64,000 nt of DNA from Sipunculus nudus. Taxonomy: Eukaryota > Annelida > Sipuncula > Golfingiida > Sipunculidae. A program made the translations under genes and the position numbers. The DNA is taken from NCBI GenBank assembly GCA_026874595.1, contig CM049307.1, positions 9,387,579-9,451,578 on the forward strand, in the 5' to 3' direction. Shown here piece after piece: positions 1 to 10,492 of this stretch. The stretch's first letter is position 1, and each line of letters opens with the position of its first letter. Under the pieces are notes generated by a model. The model had not been told where the DNA came from. It worked only from the letters and a program-made list of their open reading frames with translations, and ran no database searches.

Positions 1-329
1 TTTAAGTAATTTTCTCATACGTTAAAATGGTCAATAACACAGTTATCCGAGAATATTCTTTCAAATAGCTATTTTATGGCTTCCTTTAACATCGTTCGCC
101 GACTAGACGTCAGATTCATATTGTTAGTGACAATTAACCCTGGCATTTTATACAAATGAAGTCAACATAATTTAAACTTAATTGATATGCTAGCACCTAT
201 TGTCAGTACGTATGTAACAGCTAGGGCATTTATTTTGCCATTTAGTTTAACAGTATTGATTTGCTTCAGTATTTATGAGAGCCTTTTGATGATGGGTTTT
301 AAAATTTCATGGTGGTGGTAATATAATAA

Positions 330-2075
330 TTCAAGTAAAAACAAGGGACCCATGGGTCACGGCGCTCAGCTGATTGTTACAGTTATAACTGCATCACCAT
401 AGATTTTTTGAAGTTGCAATAAAAAAATACTATCCTCAGTGCTAAGGAACTAGGGTTCTATGCTTTGGGGGGGGGGAGGGTTACAATACCTTTGGATATT
501 AATACAGAATACGGAATTAAATTCAGTGGTGTTTACAGGGACTGGTGGGAGTTACAGCACCTCTGCATATACGTTAAGGATAAACTTAAATTTACTGAAA
601 TTATTTTTAAATATTTAAAATATTTAACTTTAATTTCCATTCTACTGAGACAGAAAAATAATGAACAAATATTTGCATTAATTCCTATTTTTTTCTTTTG
701 TTAAGTCATTTTTTTTTAATTTATCAATTTTACTTTATATTACAGTTTTACAGTATATCATATACATCTGAATATTTAAATTAATTCACAAATCTAAATT
801 GCATCAATCTTTAAACTTCATTTAGTCAGGTAACATCACATTATGCACACAGATATATTTCTTTTTTTTTAAATAAAATATATTTTTTTTTAAATTTGCA
901 AAACAATAAATATATGAAAATAACATTCAAGAATTCACAATTTTAAATTGCACCTTTATTTATCCATGATTTGTTTCAAATATTATCAAATTATGCCGAC
1001 TGATGGGTTAAATTATAGTTTGTTTAATTATTAAAAAAGAAGTAATTTCTTAAAAATGCTACGTCAGGACAACTTGGCATCTCTTGGATTACTTCTTGAA
1101 TTTCAAGAAAAGTTTTGCATATTGGACCAATAACAGCTTTACATTTAAAGAAATACAGTTGACAATAACATACCATGTCTTGTAATATAATTGGTGGTAG
1201 TTGTGGTGGTCGGGTGGGGGGGGGGGGGGGTTAGGGCAGGGCCCATGAGAATAAGAGTATGTTCATTACAGCAGGGGTGTTCTGCCAGTGCTGCATCACT
1301 AATAAGGTAACCTAGGCAAGGCTGTAGTGAGCAAGAGTGGGGTCTTGGATATTCAAAATGCAAATACATTAGAGTATCTGAAAAACTTCAATAATTAGAA
1401 TAATTTTTAAGCTTTTACTTTCAAATTTCATTATTCAACAGAATAAATCCACATTTATCCGGGCTGTGAAAAATAAATTTAATATACTTACGAGAAAAAA
1501 CGTGCAATGGTCAAATTTGGGCAAAATTTATTGTACAAATTTTATATTTTTGCTAATATTTTAAAAAATTTAAAAGATTTTGATCCAATTTTGGGTATAC
1601 AATTAAATTTGGATTAATTAAAGTTATATTACTGAGAAAAAGTTTTTTGTTGTTAAGTGACCAAATATTTTTCTTGATTTTTAACAAAGTGCAATATGTT
1701 ATGGCCCATAATTTTATAAATTATATAATACAGACCTCATTCTGGCATGTAATAGCAACTATATAGAGGAATATTTATGGTAAATATGAGGAAAAACAGA
1801 TGAGTGGTTTTGATATTTGGTAGTCCTGAAGTGTGAAAATAGGTTTTTAATAAAAAATTAAGGTTTTTCCTTAATTTCTCAAAGGAATGAAATCGCATAG
1901 ACCCAGCTTTCGGCTTGGTAGGAGATCTTGGCAGGAAATATTATACCGAATTTTGGATTCCTAGGTCTTAGGGTTTCAAAACGTGCCACATCTACGGACG
2001 GACGGACGGACGGACGACGGACAATGGACCACGACTATAGCTCAGATGACTTATAGTCAGCTGAGCTAAAAAGTA
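330..2075 (+). repeat. Dispersed repeat family R1, copy 1
   Basis: This stretch and 59750-61250 share a series of matching blocks in the same order and orientation. Both have 'caagggacccatgggtcac', then a G-run followed by 'ggtgggagttaca', then a block around 'aataaggt', then 'ctgtgaaaaa'. Part of the family also matches 53800-54220. The right end has a row of 'ggac' repeats followed by 'agctcagatgact' and 'agtcagctgagct', the end motif also found on the 40.1 kb element. No coding potential is seen. It is probably a decayed non-autonomous transposable element. The exact ends are uncertain. The first 330 bases of the window hold nothing I recognise. Confidence 0.6.
469..478. repeat. G homopolymer in R1
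   Basis: An uninterrupted G-run is followed by 'aggg'. The matching position in the second R1 copy (60150-60164) also has a G-run, so the tract belongs to the repeat family rather than to this site. Confidence 0.6.
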
Positions 2076-2358
2076 TACACTTAAGCAGGGCTTAATAATA
2101 TTGCGTTTGATTAAATTGGGTTAAAAGGCAACAATCCCATGAGCATTTACTTAAACTTTGTTGACTATATGCCCTATAAGGTGATCGAATTAGCAACCAC
2201 GAAATTATTTCCTATTGAACTATGATGATAATGATAATGTTTATTACAGACTAACGGTCCTTATACATGCGTCAATATATATAAATTATACATCTATATA
2301 TAAAGATATAAATATACATCAATATATACATACACATCTACACAAACATATGCATACT

Positions 2359-2360
<2 letters not shown>

Positions 2361-2391
<31 letters not shown>
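2361..2391. repeat. (TA)n microsatellite
   Basis: About 15 uninterrupted TA units lie inside a longer A/T/C-rich tract starting near 2250. Short open frames over it are low-complexity artefacts. Confidence 0.9.
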
Positions 2392-2395
<4 letters not shown>

Positions 2396-2583
2396 CACAC
2401 GCGGCCTATTTTCCTTTGTTCTAACTCTACGTTCAAATCTGCTTGCATCACAGGGTCATGAAAAGTGACCATGCAAGTGTAGTTGCATGGTGACTTTCCA
2501 AATACGGCCAAGAATTGGTGGGTAGGCAAACAAATTACACGCGTGACCTTTGACCAAGGAGGCGGGGCATGTGGGACAAATCA

Positions 2584-2728
2584 GTTATAGCCCAATGAAA
2601 TGTAAAGCAAGCCCTGAGATTTGCTTGGCTCGTGTCAATCATGGCAGGCTCGCCTGAACGGCTCGCCTGCCATGTGACACAAGCCTCGCAAACCTCACCG
2701 CTTGCATTACATTTCATTGGGCTATAAC
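2584..2728. mobile_element. Foldback (long inverted repeat) element, MITE-like
   Basis: The left arm begins 'gttatagcccaatgaaatgt' and the right arm ends with its exact reverse complement. Pairing continues imperfectly inward through the 'gcaagc', 'gtgtca' and 'catggcaggc' blocks to a short loop near 2655. The arms are about 65-70 bases each, so nearly the whole element could fold into one hairpin. No coding potential is present. A (TA)n tract starts about 20 bases to the right. I could not define a target-site duplication. Confidence 0.7.
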
Positions 2729-2734
2729 CAATAC

Positions 2735-2747
<13 letters not shown>

Positions 2748-2780
<33 letters not shown>
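2748..2780. repeat. (TA)n microsatellite
   Basis: A TA dinucleotide run follows several 'catacata' units just right of the foldback element. Confidence 0.9.
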
Positions 2781-2783
<3 letters not shown>

Positions 2784-3039
2784 AGGATTGAACCGAGACA
2801 ATGGCTATCTTGCCATTGCAGAGAATATACCTTATGCTGACCTCTCACTGGCACCAGGTGATGCGTCGACCGTGACGTGATTATTAATTATACTTAATCA
2901 AATTAACATATATCCCCTACCATAAATTCCGGATGATTCAACTTGGTTGGTTCTTAGCGTTTGTTTCAGACACTTACAGAGTAGCATTTAATAGAGATAG
3001 AAATCGTTGACATTCTTTGCTTACTATACCGGTATAGAT

Positions 3040-4480
3040 TTTTTTCAGGACTGATGATGGTCGAACATTCTATTAGAACTTGTAAAATTGAGCAATGTCA
3101 TGCTTATAGAACAGGCAGCTCAGCTTAAACAGCTCTTTTAAAAGTTCATACAGATATATGGAAAGCTATTGATGAACAAGAAGTAACGTGTGTCATTCAA
3201 CTTGATTTGAGTGCAGCGTTTGATACTGTTGACCACTATTTTTGTTAAACAGGTTAAGATTTAGATACGGTATCAATGAGAATGTGCTGGCTAAGCTACA
3301 ACCGTACATGAAAGGTAGAACTCAGTTTTAGTATAGGGGTTGTGACATCAGGAAAGTCTTGTGCTGTGGTGTTCCTCAGGGGTCTATACTGGGACCGGTA
3401 CTCTATAATTTGTACACAGCCCCTATAAGAGATATATGTAGGGCACATAATGTTAGTTTATGTCATGCTGATGACACACAATTATATCTGTCATTTAAAT
3501 CAGGATCACAACTAAGTAGGAATAATGTTATCAGGAAATTAGAAAACTGTGTTAGGGATATCAGACTCTGGATGAGAACAAATTTGTTAAAACTGAATGA
3601 TGAAAGACAGAATGTATTGTTTTTTTGGTACACAACAACAGTTATATAAAAATAGTGAATTTGCAGTTTTGAAAGGTGAAGATAACGTCACGGTAAAACC
3701 TGTCGTGAGAAATCTAGGACACTAAATGGACAGACGAATGAATTCAACGCAAAGAAAATATTAGCAAATTTTGTTGTTATTCTTACCTGACACTGAAAAT
3801 TAGGGTTAAACAGTCATTATCAACGGAATCTATTCAAATTTTAATTCAAGTCGACTGGATTATGCTGCAGCAGCCTTTTGCTTGGTGCACATGAATATTT
3901 TATATCAAAGCTACAGTTGATTCAAAAGATGGCAGCTTGTACAGTGTGTGGCTATAGAAGGAATGAGAGAATCTCTGCAGTGCTTCAAGGTCTTCACTGA
4001 CTTAAAATTACAGAAAGAATCAGTTATAAAGTTCTTGTGTTTGGTTATCAGCCTGTCAATAGGTCAGCCCCAGTATATCTGCGATCACTTCTAGAATATG
4101 AAGTTTGGAGAGCTTTAAGATCACAGAGTAATAACAAACTGCCGGTTGGCTAAATTGGAGCAAGTTATAGGCTATCATCTTTTGCACATGCAGGTCCCCG
4201 CCTGTTGAATAAATTATCAACATTTGTGAAGAATGATCAATCTCTTAATGTTTATAAATCCAACCTTAAATCATTTTAATTCCACAAATCATATCATATT
4301 GATTATAGATGATAGGATCTAAGTTCAATTTATAATGTTATTCAAACAACGTGTTACTGCTGCACAGCTAAGATTTTTAAATATTATGATAATATTTTAA
4401 CATGTAAAGCGTTTTTAATATGTTATGTATTCATTATAAGAAGCGCTGTATAAATAAATAATAATAATTATTATTATTTA
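3040..4480 (+). pseudogene. Decayed LINE (CR1/L2-like) reverse transcriptase fragment
   Basis: Translation in shifting frames gives reverse-transcriptase landmarks in the expected order. 'LDSAAFDTVDH'-type sequence near 3200-3230 (read IQLDLSAAFDTVDH) carries the first catalytic aspartate. Then comes GVPQGSILGPVLYNLYTAP (3370-3430) and HADDTQLYLSF (about 3462-3500), the catalytic box with Tyr replaced by His. Near 4060-4280 a C-terminal region has 'APVYLRSLL', 'GPRLLNKL' and 'FKSRLK'-like spacing, typical of CR1/L2/Rex elements. The 3' end has 'gcgctgtataaataaataa' and an ATT-rich tail, also typical of these LINEs. Several frameshifts and stops show it is dead. It is 5'-truncated: no endonuclease domain is seen. 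Confidence 0.85.
3359..3649 (+). pseudogene. Longest open piece of the LINE reverse transcriptase
   Basis: A 96-residue open frame covers the palm/fingers part of the reverse transcriptase (PQGS motif and the altered HADD box). It is not a stand-alone gene: homologous sequence continues on both sides in other frames. Confidence 0.85.
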
Positions 4481-4789
4481 TCATATATCCTGCTGAAAAG
4501 CCACCTAGCAGGTCTCTTTTAATTTCATCAATTAATTATTTATATAAGAAATTTCTCAATATTTTTCAATAAGAATGCTAATAAAAACCTTTATACACAA
4601 TATAAAATAATCATATCATCACATTGTTATTGAACTATCAAAATTTGAATTATTATTAAAAAAGTGATACAAGCAGGACGGATCGAAGGAATGTGTCAGT
4701 TGACCTACCCTGTCCCTGATATTTCTCTGATACAATGGTCCTTAAATGTTAAAAAGTCACGATCCAACTTTAATTTCTTGAATAAGCTT

Positions 4790-5345
4790 GTTTAGTTAAG
4801 TAATGTTTATTTTGGAATGGGTCTTTATGTGGGCTTTTGTATGATCTTTGGGTTATCTGTGGTACTTTTGTTAATTATGTGTACTTACAGGGAGGGTGGT
4901 TTTTTTTTGCCTTATTGTTTATTTTGATTTGACTTCTACATAATCAGACTGTTATTGAGATAAAGTCATTCTTAATTGAAGGTTATTGTTTAAGTTTGGT
5001 TGTGGTGAGTTGTTGGTCACTAGTTATTGTATGAAGACTTGGCTTACTTCATTTATTATGTATTTGTGTACTAATGTAGCCATTTTCCTTTTCAGGGATC
5101 TTTTGGCAATTGTAACAAGGGCGTTTGTAGGTATTATTTATATAGCATGATATTGTATTCTGGGTTAATGGTTTGGTTCCTTTTGTGTTGGTTTGTCTGA
5201 AGGTTTCCTTTTCAGGTTAAGTTGGTCTTTACTTCATTGCATGGGTACAGGTTAATTTTGCAATTTGTTTATGCATGTAGGTTCACTTTTGGGTTATTTA
5301 CATTTTATTGTGTAGATTCAACTGTATATCTTGATTTTAATAAAA
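4790..5345 (+). other. GT-skewed tract without recognised gene
   Basis: The + strand is strongly enriched in T and G and poor in C and A over about 550 bases, unlike its flanks. With the invertebrate mitochondrial code (TGA=Trp, AGA/AGG=Ser), three hydrophobic stretches stay open: 4802-4960, 4965-5165 and from 5168 on, changing frame twice. A degraded nuclear copy of mitochondrial DNA is possible. However, any T/G-rich sequence gives hydrophobic open frames in this code, and I recognise no specific mitochondrial protein. Confidence 0.3.
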
Positions 5346-5467
5346 AAAACTTTTATTTCCCTTTTTATTGAAACCATGAAACATATATTTATTGGTGTTA
5401 AAATCATGTAATCCTGTGTCTTCTTGTCAGACAGAAAGTACACGGACAGTCAACGCAGATGCAACCG

Positions 5468-5495
5468 GGGGGGGGGGGGGGAGGGGGGGGGGGGG
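5468..5495. repeat. G-rich homopolymer tract
   Basis: Two G-runs are separated by a single A. The region 5500-6690 around and after it holds no gene or repeat that I recognise, apart from a CT-rich stretch at about 6203-6260. Confidence 0.9.
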
Positions 5496-6721
5496 ACGGA
5501 AGGAATTTGAAAATTTGTTAAATTACCTTGATTTCTAAATGAGCACAACGATCCACATAAGTATGTGAAAAATAAATCTTAAGACTGATAAATGTCATAT
5601 ATATGACGAAACTGTTACTTAAAAAATGAAATCAGTGTTATAAATGCACAACATGATTCCTATTTAAAATATTACGGTCTTTAGCAAAGGTGCACACACT
5701 CGTAGACAAACTTCAGTCCAATGTAAATGTACTGTGTAAAATCTGATCTGTGATATAATTTTGCAACTCATAACTTCTAGAAACTTCTTATAATTTAATT
5801 ACTGAAACACTGCAGGTTCTTTGTCTCTACTTGTTACAAATTCTTTACTTCAAAATTGTCCCAAGCTTATAAAGTTGTGAGTTGTTATGAAACTATCGAA
5901 ACATGTTTCTCCTTGTTGGCTTATGCACTTTTACCTTAACATTTGGCTCTTATTTATATATAAAACCGTACTACAAAAAATAATTTACACTAATCAACAC
6001 ATATAGTCCATCGTCATATAGATTCGTTGCGTATACCATGGCTTACTTAGTATATTGAAGAAACTCTCACTGTGTCAATATTGGACTAGTCCGATTTAAT
6101 CGGGCTAGTCAGGAGTATGTTTTGGAATAAGTTTTTATTCAATAAACACCGGCAGCGATGAGGTAACCCATTATCAATCAAACACCTAATGTTTAGATAA
6201 GTCTCTCTCCTTCTGTCTGTCTGTCTCTCTTTCTCTCTCTTTTTTTCTCTCTCTCTCTCATATTAATGATGATTAGTCGACTGCAATATGATTTAAAGCT
6301 GTAGGTGGTACGGCCTACATCCTGTATTACATGTGCAAGCAGAAATCATTTCTCAACTTTTCAGTAGATAATCCTAAACCACTGATAATTTAAGTTTTCC
6401 TATTATAATGTATTCAAGGAAAGGGATTCAAATGGGCATAAATTTCTTGGAATAATTTTGAAAATGGCATCCTTGCCGAAACAATTGATTCGTATTAGGT
6501 CAATGGCAAAATATGACAACTGATGTCATTGTACACATTATTAAGACGTCATGTCTGTTACCATGCAAATATCCGAGGATAGGGTGAACCTTCAATATCA
6601 GATCTCATATTTATATTAACAATAATAACAATGCGTTATTAATAAGTCACTGCGCACCCGAATCAAAGCGTGTAATGTGATATAACAAACTCCCTGAATT
6701 AAGGATGAAATTAATCGGCAT

Positions 6722-6741
6722 CACGTGGGCATGTGACGTCA
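6722..6741. promoter_or_regulatory. E-box (CACGTG) next to a CRE (TGACGTCA)
   Basis: A perfect palindromic E-box at 6722-6727 is followed six bases later by a perfect cAMP-response element at 6734-6741. The surrounding 6640-6900 is less AT-rich than average and has several CG dinucleotides. This is compatible with a promoter for the + strand gene downstream. No TATA box or initiator could be assigned, and chance occurrence cannot be excluded. Confidence 0.3.
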
Positions 6742-6924
6742 GTATGTTCTGTTAGGCACCGGCCGGGAATAAACTGAAAACAACGGTATTTATTAATGTG
6801 TGAATGTGCCGGCGTTGTGTGTTCGCTTTTGAAGTGTTGCACTTGAGAAGAGTATTATTCACCGATTTGAACATTTCTGGAATGGGCCAAGAAAGAAACG
6901 ATTAGATTTGGTGTGGTTCTAACA

Positions 6925-7140
6925 TCTCCGGATTCAGGAGCGTCATCAAGAAACATTCACACATGTAAAGTCACTTATGCATGAATGAACCTGAGGATAT
7001 GGGGTGAATTACAGAATGCAAACACGAGTTGGGGCATCCCACAAAAAAGGACCCCCTGCACACACACACACACACACACACACACGGCTGGGGCTTGCAT
7101 TCCTTGGAATGCAGATTTCTATTTACCAACCTTTATTACT
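6925..7140. repeat. Dispersed repeat R2 with (CA)n core, copy 1
   Basis: Blocks such as 'acatgtaaa', 'gaatgcaaac' and 'gcttgcattcct', followed by 'gaatgcagatttcta', recur in the same order at about 63415-63575. Copy 1 carries a CA-dinucleotide run at 7060-7085 where copy 2 has none. 'gaatgca' and 'tgcattc' are inverted relative to each other, so the element has partial dyad symmetry. No coding potential is seen. Confidence 0.5.
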
Positions 7141-8393
7141 TGATGACTTAAATTAACTGACATTCCTCATGGGTTTATATGAATAACCTTAAATTTATTA
7201 CCCATCCAGGTGACTTAATACCAAACATTCCGGCTGAGCACCCCCGCAGAGCGTCGTAACCGTGGGTTAGACACTTGGACTTGAAAGAAGTATTTTTATT
7301 ACATGAATTAACCCCATCTGTGAAGATCAATTAGACTTCCCGTGTTGTTTTAGCTGGTTTTACATGAACACATAACCTGACAGGTATTATGGGTATATGT
7401 ATATATAACCTTGTAATGTCGATCTGTCGTTTATTACTTATTCAACTCAAAGTTAACCTACCCAGTAGACTAATCTTTGCAGGTTAAAATGAAAGGAATA
7501 AACTGGATAAAGTAATGATGAAAGAGGTACGAATAGAAGAAATATTGTACCACACGCTGTGCTGTATGACAGGGATTAGGTATACACGGTGAACGGCATA
7601 TAAAGACACGCAAAATATCAGGGAATTTGACTATGTACATATAATTTTTGACACCATTCGATTACTCATTAATATAGTCTTGCCCGATTGTGTTGGAAAA
7701 TGTCATGGCCATGTCTGACAGCTGTGAAACCATACCCAAACCCTCTCCCACTAGCCCAGCATCAACAAACACAACTCTTTACCATGAATTGATTTATGAA
7801 ACCTGGAAATATGGACTCAAAATAACAATAGGATATACAAGAAACCTGGATAGAGAGAGGGAATTTAGCAACAATTAACCCGTAATTTGGAACAGTGACA
7901 TAAAACGTACTTGGTAAGGTCTTGTTTTATAATAAGGCATCACAGAAACTCATTCATTATTTTCAGTACTAATTTTGTATATTATGCTTTAACTGTTTTG
8001 TTTGATTTACTTTATTTCGTATTTCGGGAGATCAATCTGTGCACCGGACATGTACCCCATTCATCCTATGATTAGACCAGCCCTGGAGCATATACATGTG
8101 TATCATGGTCGCATTCAAAACATTCCTATTTCAGATCCCCAACACACATATGGGCCGCTCCTTCAAAGAAGGTAAGACAGGATTGAGGTCATTCAGTACA
8201 AAATTGATAACAACATGACGAGAATAAAATGCAAAGCGCGGCCCAGACAAATATAATAAAAATCATCAAGTACCTTTAGACATTTTGAAAGGTTATTCGA
8301 GGTTTTACCTCATAGTTACATTATGGTTAAAAGCTCTATATAACCGGACGTTTAAGCAATCGTTTTGCACAGCCACACGATCCTCCCTTTCAG

Positions 8394-8453
8394 CTGGGTC
8401 TTTTTCACAGGATACAAGGCATACCAGTCCTTTCTGGTGCAAAGTATAGGACG
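8394..8453 (+). other. Weak candidate exon (possible N-terminal TRPM exon)
   Basis: A 60-base open segment is preceded by a good acceptor (ctccctttcag) and followed by a consensus donor (gtacgt). It reads WVFFTGYKAY then LVQSIGR. The W-V-x-x-T-G spacing followed by a V/I-G loosely resembles the start of the TRPM N-terminal SLOG domain (W-I-x-T-G...VG). It lies upstream of the secure TRPM exons on the same strand. The match is short and I would not rely on it. Confidence 0.2.
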
Positions 8454-8897
8454 GTACGTCTGCTTTTGTAATGTATGTATCAATTGGATTAATCACATAT
8501 CCATTATTTTTTTTCAGATAGAACGCACGCTTGCTTGTTCTTTCATGCAGTTTTGATTAGATTCTGCATTACTTTCAAAGACCAACAAAATTTGACAATG
8601 TAAATATTACTTAAGAATCAATAACAAAGATATAAAACTGCGGTTTCGGAAAAAAACTATACATTTGTAAAAGAAATAATCGTGTGTATCATATATATGT
8701 CTTATTACTCTGCTGTTTCATTTGACTGATATGTTAACATTTTTTATTATCGGTTTTCAGATAGCATTTGATATTAGAGGCACATGCTTGTACCAGATCA
8801 ACCATGAGCGTTCAGAGCTTCACTTGAGGAACCATAAGATATGTCGGGTTCCGGGTCTGGTCTGTCCGAGGTTAGCAATAATCAAGCGATTTTAGCG

Positions 8898-8946
8898 TTC
8901 TACTACTACTACTACTTCTAGTACTTCTACTACTACCAACCCCACA

Positions 8947-8977
<31 letters not shown>

Positions 8978-8990
8978 TAATAATGATGAT
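8898..8990. repeat. (CTA)n and (AAT)n simple repeats
   Basis: A run of CTA-type trinucleotides (8898-8935) is followed by AAT/ATA trinucleotides (8946-8990). The ORFs crossing it are low-complexity. Confidence 0.85.
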
Positions 8991-9303
8991 AATAATAAAA
9001 ATAATAAAATTCTTAAAATTTTAACAAGAATAACAATGCTGATAATAATGAATAAATATTCCCACCTATTGATAGGTGAAAATAAAGCGCTACACCAATT
9101 CATTAATTCATTTCCTTGCTCATGATTCTTTAATAATTTAATATGACTTAAAAGCATTAAATATGTTACTTAAAACATGTCTTTGTGTGTATATATATAT
9201 AAATATATATATATATATGTAGAAGGTAGTGTTACCCTCCGATGTAAAGTGCTCTATGGCCTACAAGCTAGGCCAGAGCGGTATAACTCAGCGTGCCCCC
9301 TAA

Positions 9304-9322
9304 ACCCCCCCCCCCCCCCCCA
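9304..9322. repeat. C homopolymer tracts (9304-9322; another at 9783-9799)
   Basis: Two long C-runs lie about 480 bases apart. Between 9000 and 10250 I see no gene. The segment 9700-9745 ('acgtgtaccccgaccaatcctat') resembles 8050-8070, suggesting a degenerate dispersed repeat. Confidence 0.8.
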
Positions 9323-10260
9323 ACGAGGATCCGCTGGGCAGACTCATTTGTTCAGGTAGTTGTTCTCTCACTGCTGGCTCGTGGAGTCCATTGGATGACA
9401 GGAAAGTTCTACTTTATCCTGGTCTAATGGGCTTTACGACCTTCAGCTAGGAGACTTGCACCACTTGGTATGAGTATAGTATATTTGCCTTTTATATTTT
9501 ATATTGTATATTTGCCTTGTATATTGTGTATTTTCACAGTATATGTGTATTTTTATCATATCATATGTATACTACTGATTGTTCACTGCTTCCAAGGCCC
9601 TATTAGAAATCATTTCAATATGCTGATTGAGCATCCTGGTTATATCTTTGTATTATATTTACAATTTACTACATTATATAACCTCTTTGCCCTGCCCTGT
9701 TATGTTCCAGTATCGCACGTGTACCCCGACCAATCCTATTGTGCACCCGAGAACAATAGGATCAGTGTCAGTCTTTCACATGCCCCCCCCCCCCCCCCGA
9801 CCCGAATCGCACAAAGCATAATCTCGTAATCTCGTAAAGTCTCGGCTTTTCAAACCACGACGTTAGCTTCATTCTAACCACATTCACCTGATGATCGGGT
9901 CGCATCCCGTGAAACAGTCTGTTGTGAATTAACAGTGTTGTTTTTCTTCAGAGTTATATATATATGTATATATATTTACAAGTAAGGAATATTTACATAT
10001 ATATCAATTTAAAAAAATTCACATTATGGTAATAAGATATACAGTTTTATAATTACAATTTCACATTCTTTATTTGCATCGTGTTTCAACTTCGTGTTGT
10101 GTTACTTCAAATTCACCACTTTAAAAATTTAACCTCAGGAGAGTCGGCACCGCTGTCGAATTCAATGGACCAATTAATAGAAATTATCTCAAAGATAATT
10201 TTTTTTGGTGAAAAATGTTTGTACATTACTGAGGTTACTGGTTTACGTTTTTAAGGTCAG

Positions 10261-10492
10261 GATAGTTGGTCTCAAGAGCACAAATGATTTGGATCAAGCG
10301 ATCATCAAGGCGATCCTGCAAGGTGAGACAGCTATCCAGTATCGCAATTTATACTCTGAACAACTAATGTCGTCAATGTTCAAACTTAATATACTGGAAG
10401 TAATTTTTTCAGCGTACCCTGAGCTAAGTGATGGTAATGATGAACTGCTCTGTTGGCAAACATTTGACTTACCAGACGTTGCTGGAAGGACT
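10261..10492 (+). CDS. TRPM exon 1 (first secure exon)
   Basis: The acceptor is ttaaggtcag and the frame opens RIVGLKSTNDLDQAIIKAIL. The DLDxAIIKAI motif is the TRPM signature found just after the SLOG domain. It is followed by a stretch ending FKLNILEVIF, where relatives have W-R-V-D-I-A. To join exon 2 in frame, the donor must be phase 0: candidates are gtgcgt at 10493 (used here) or gtaatt at 10400. Donors at 10323 or 10515 would shift the frame. The 3' end is therefore uncertain. Confidence 0.7.
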
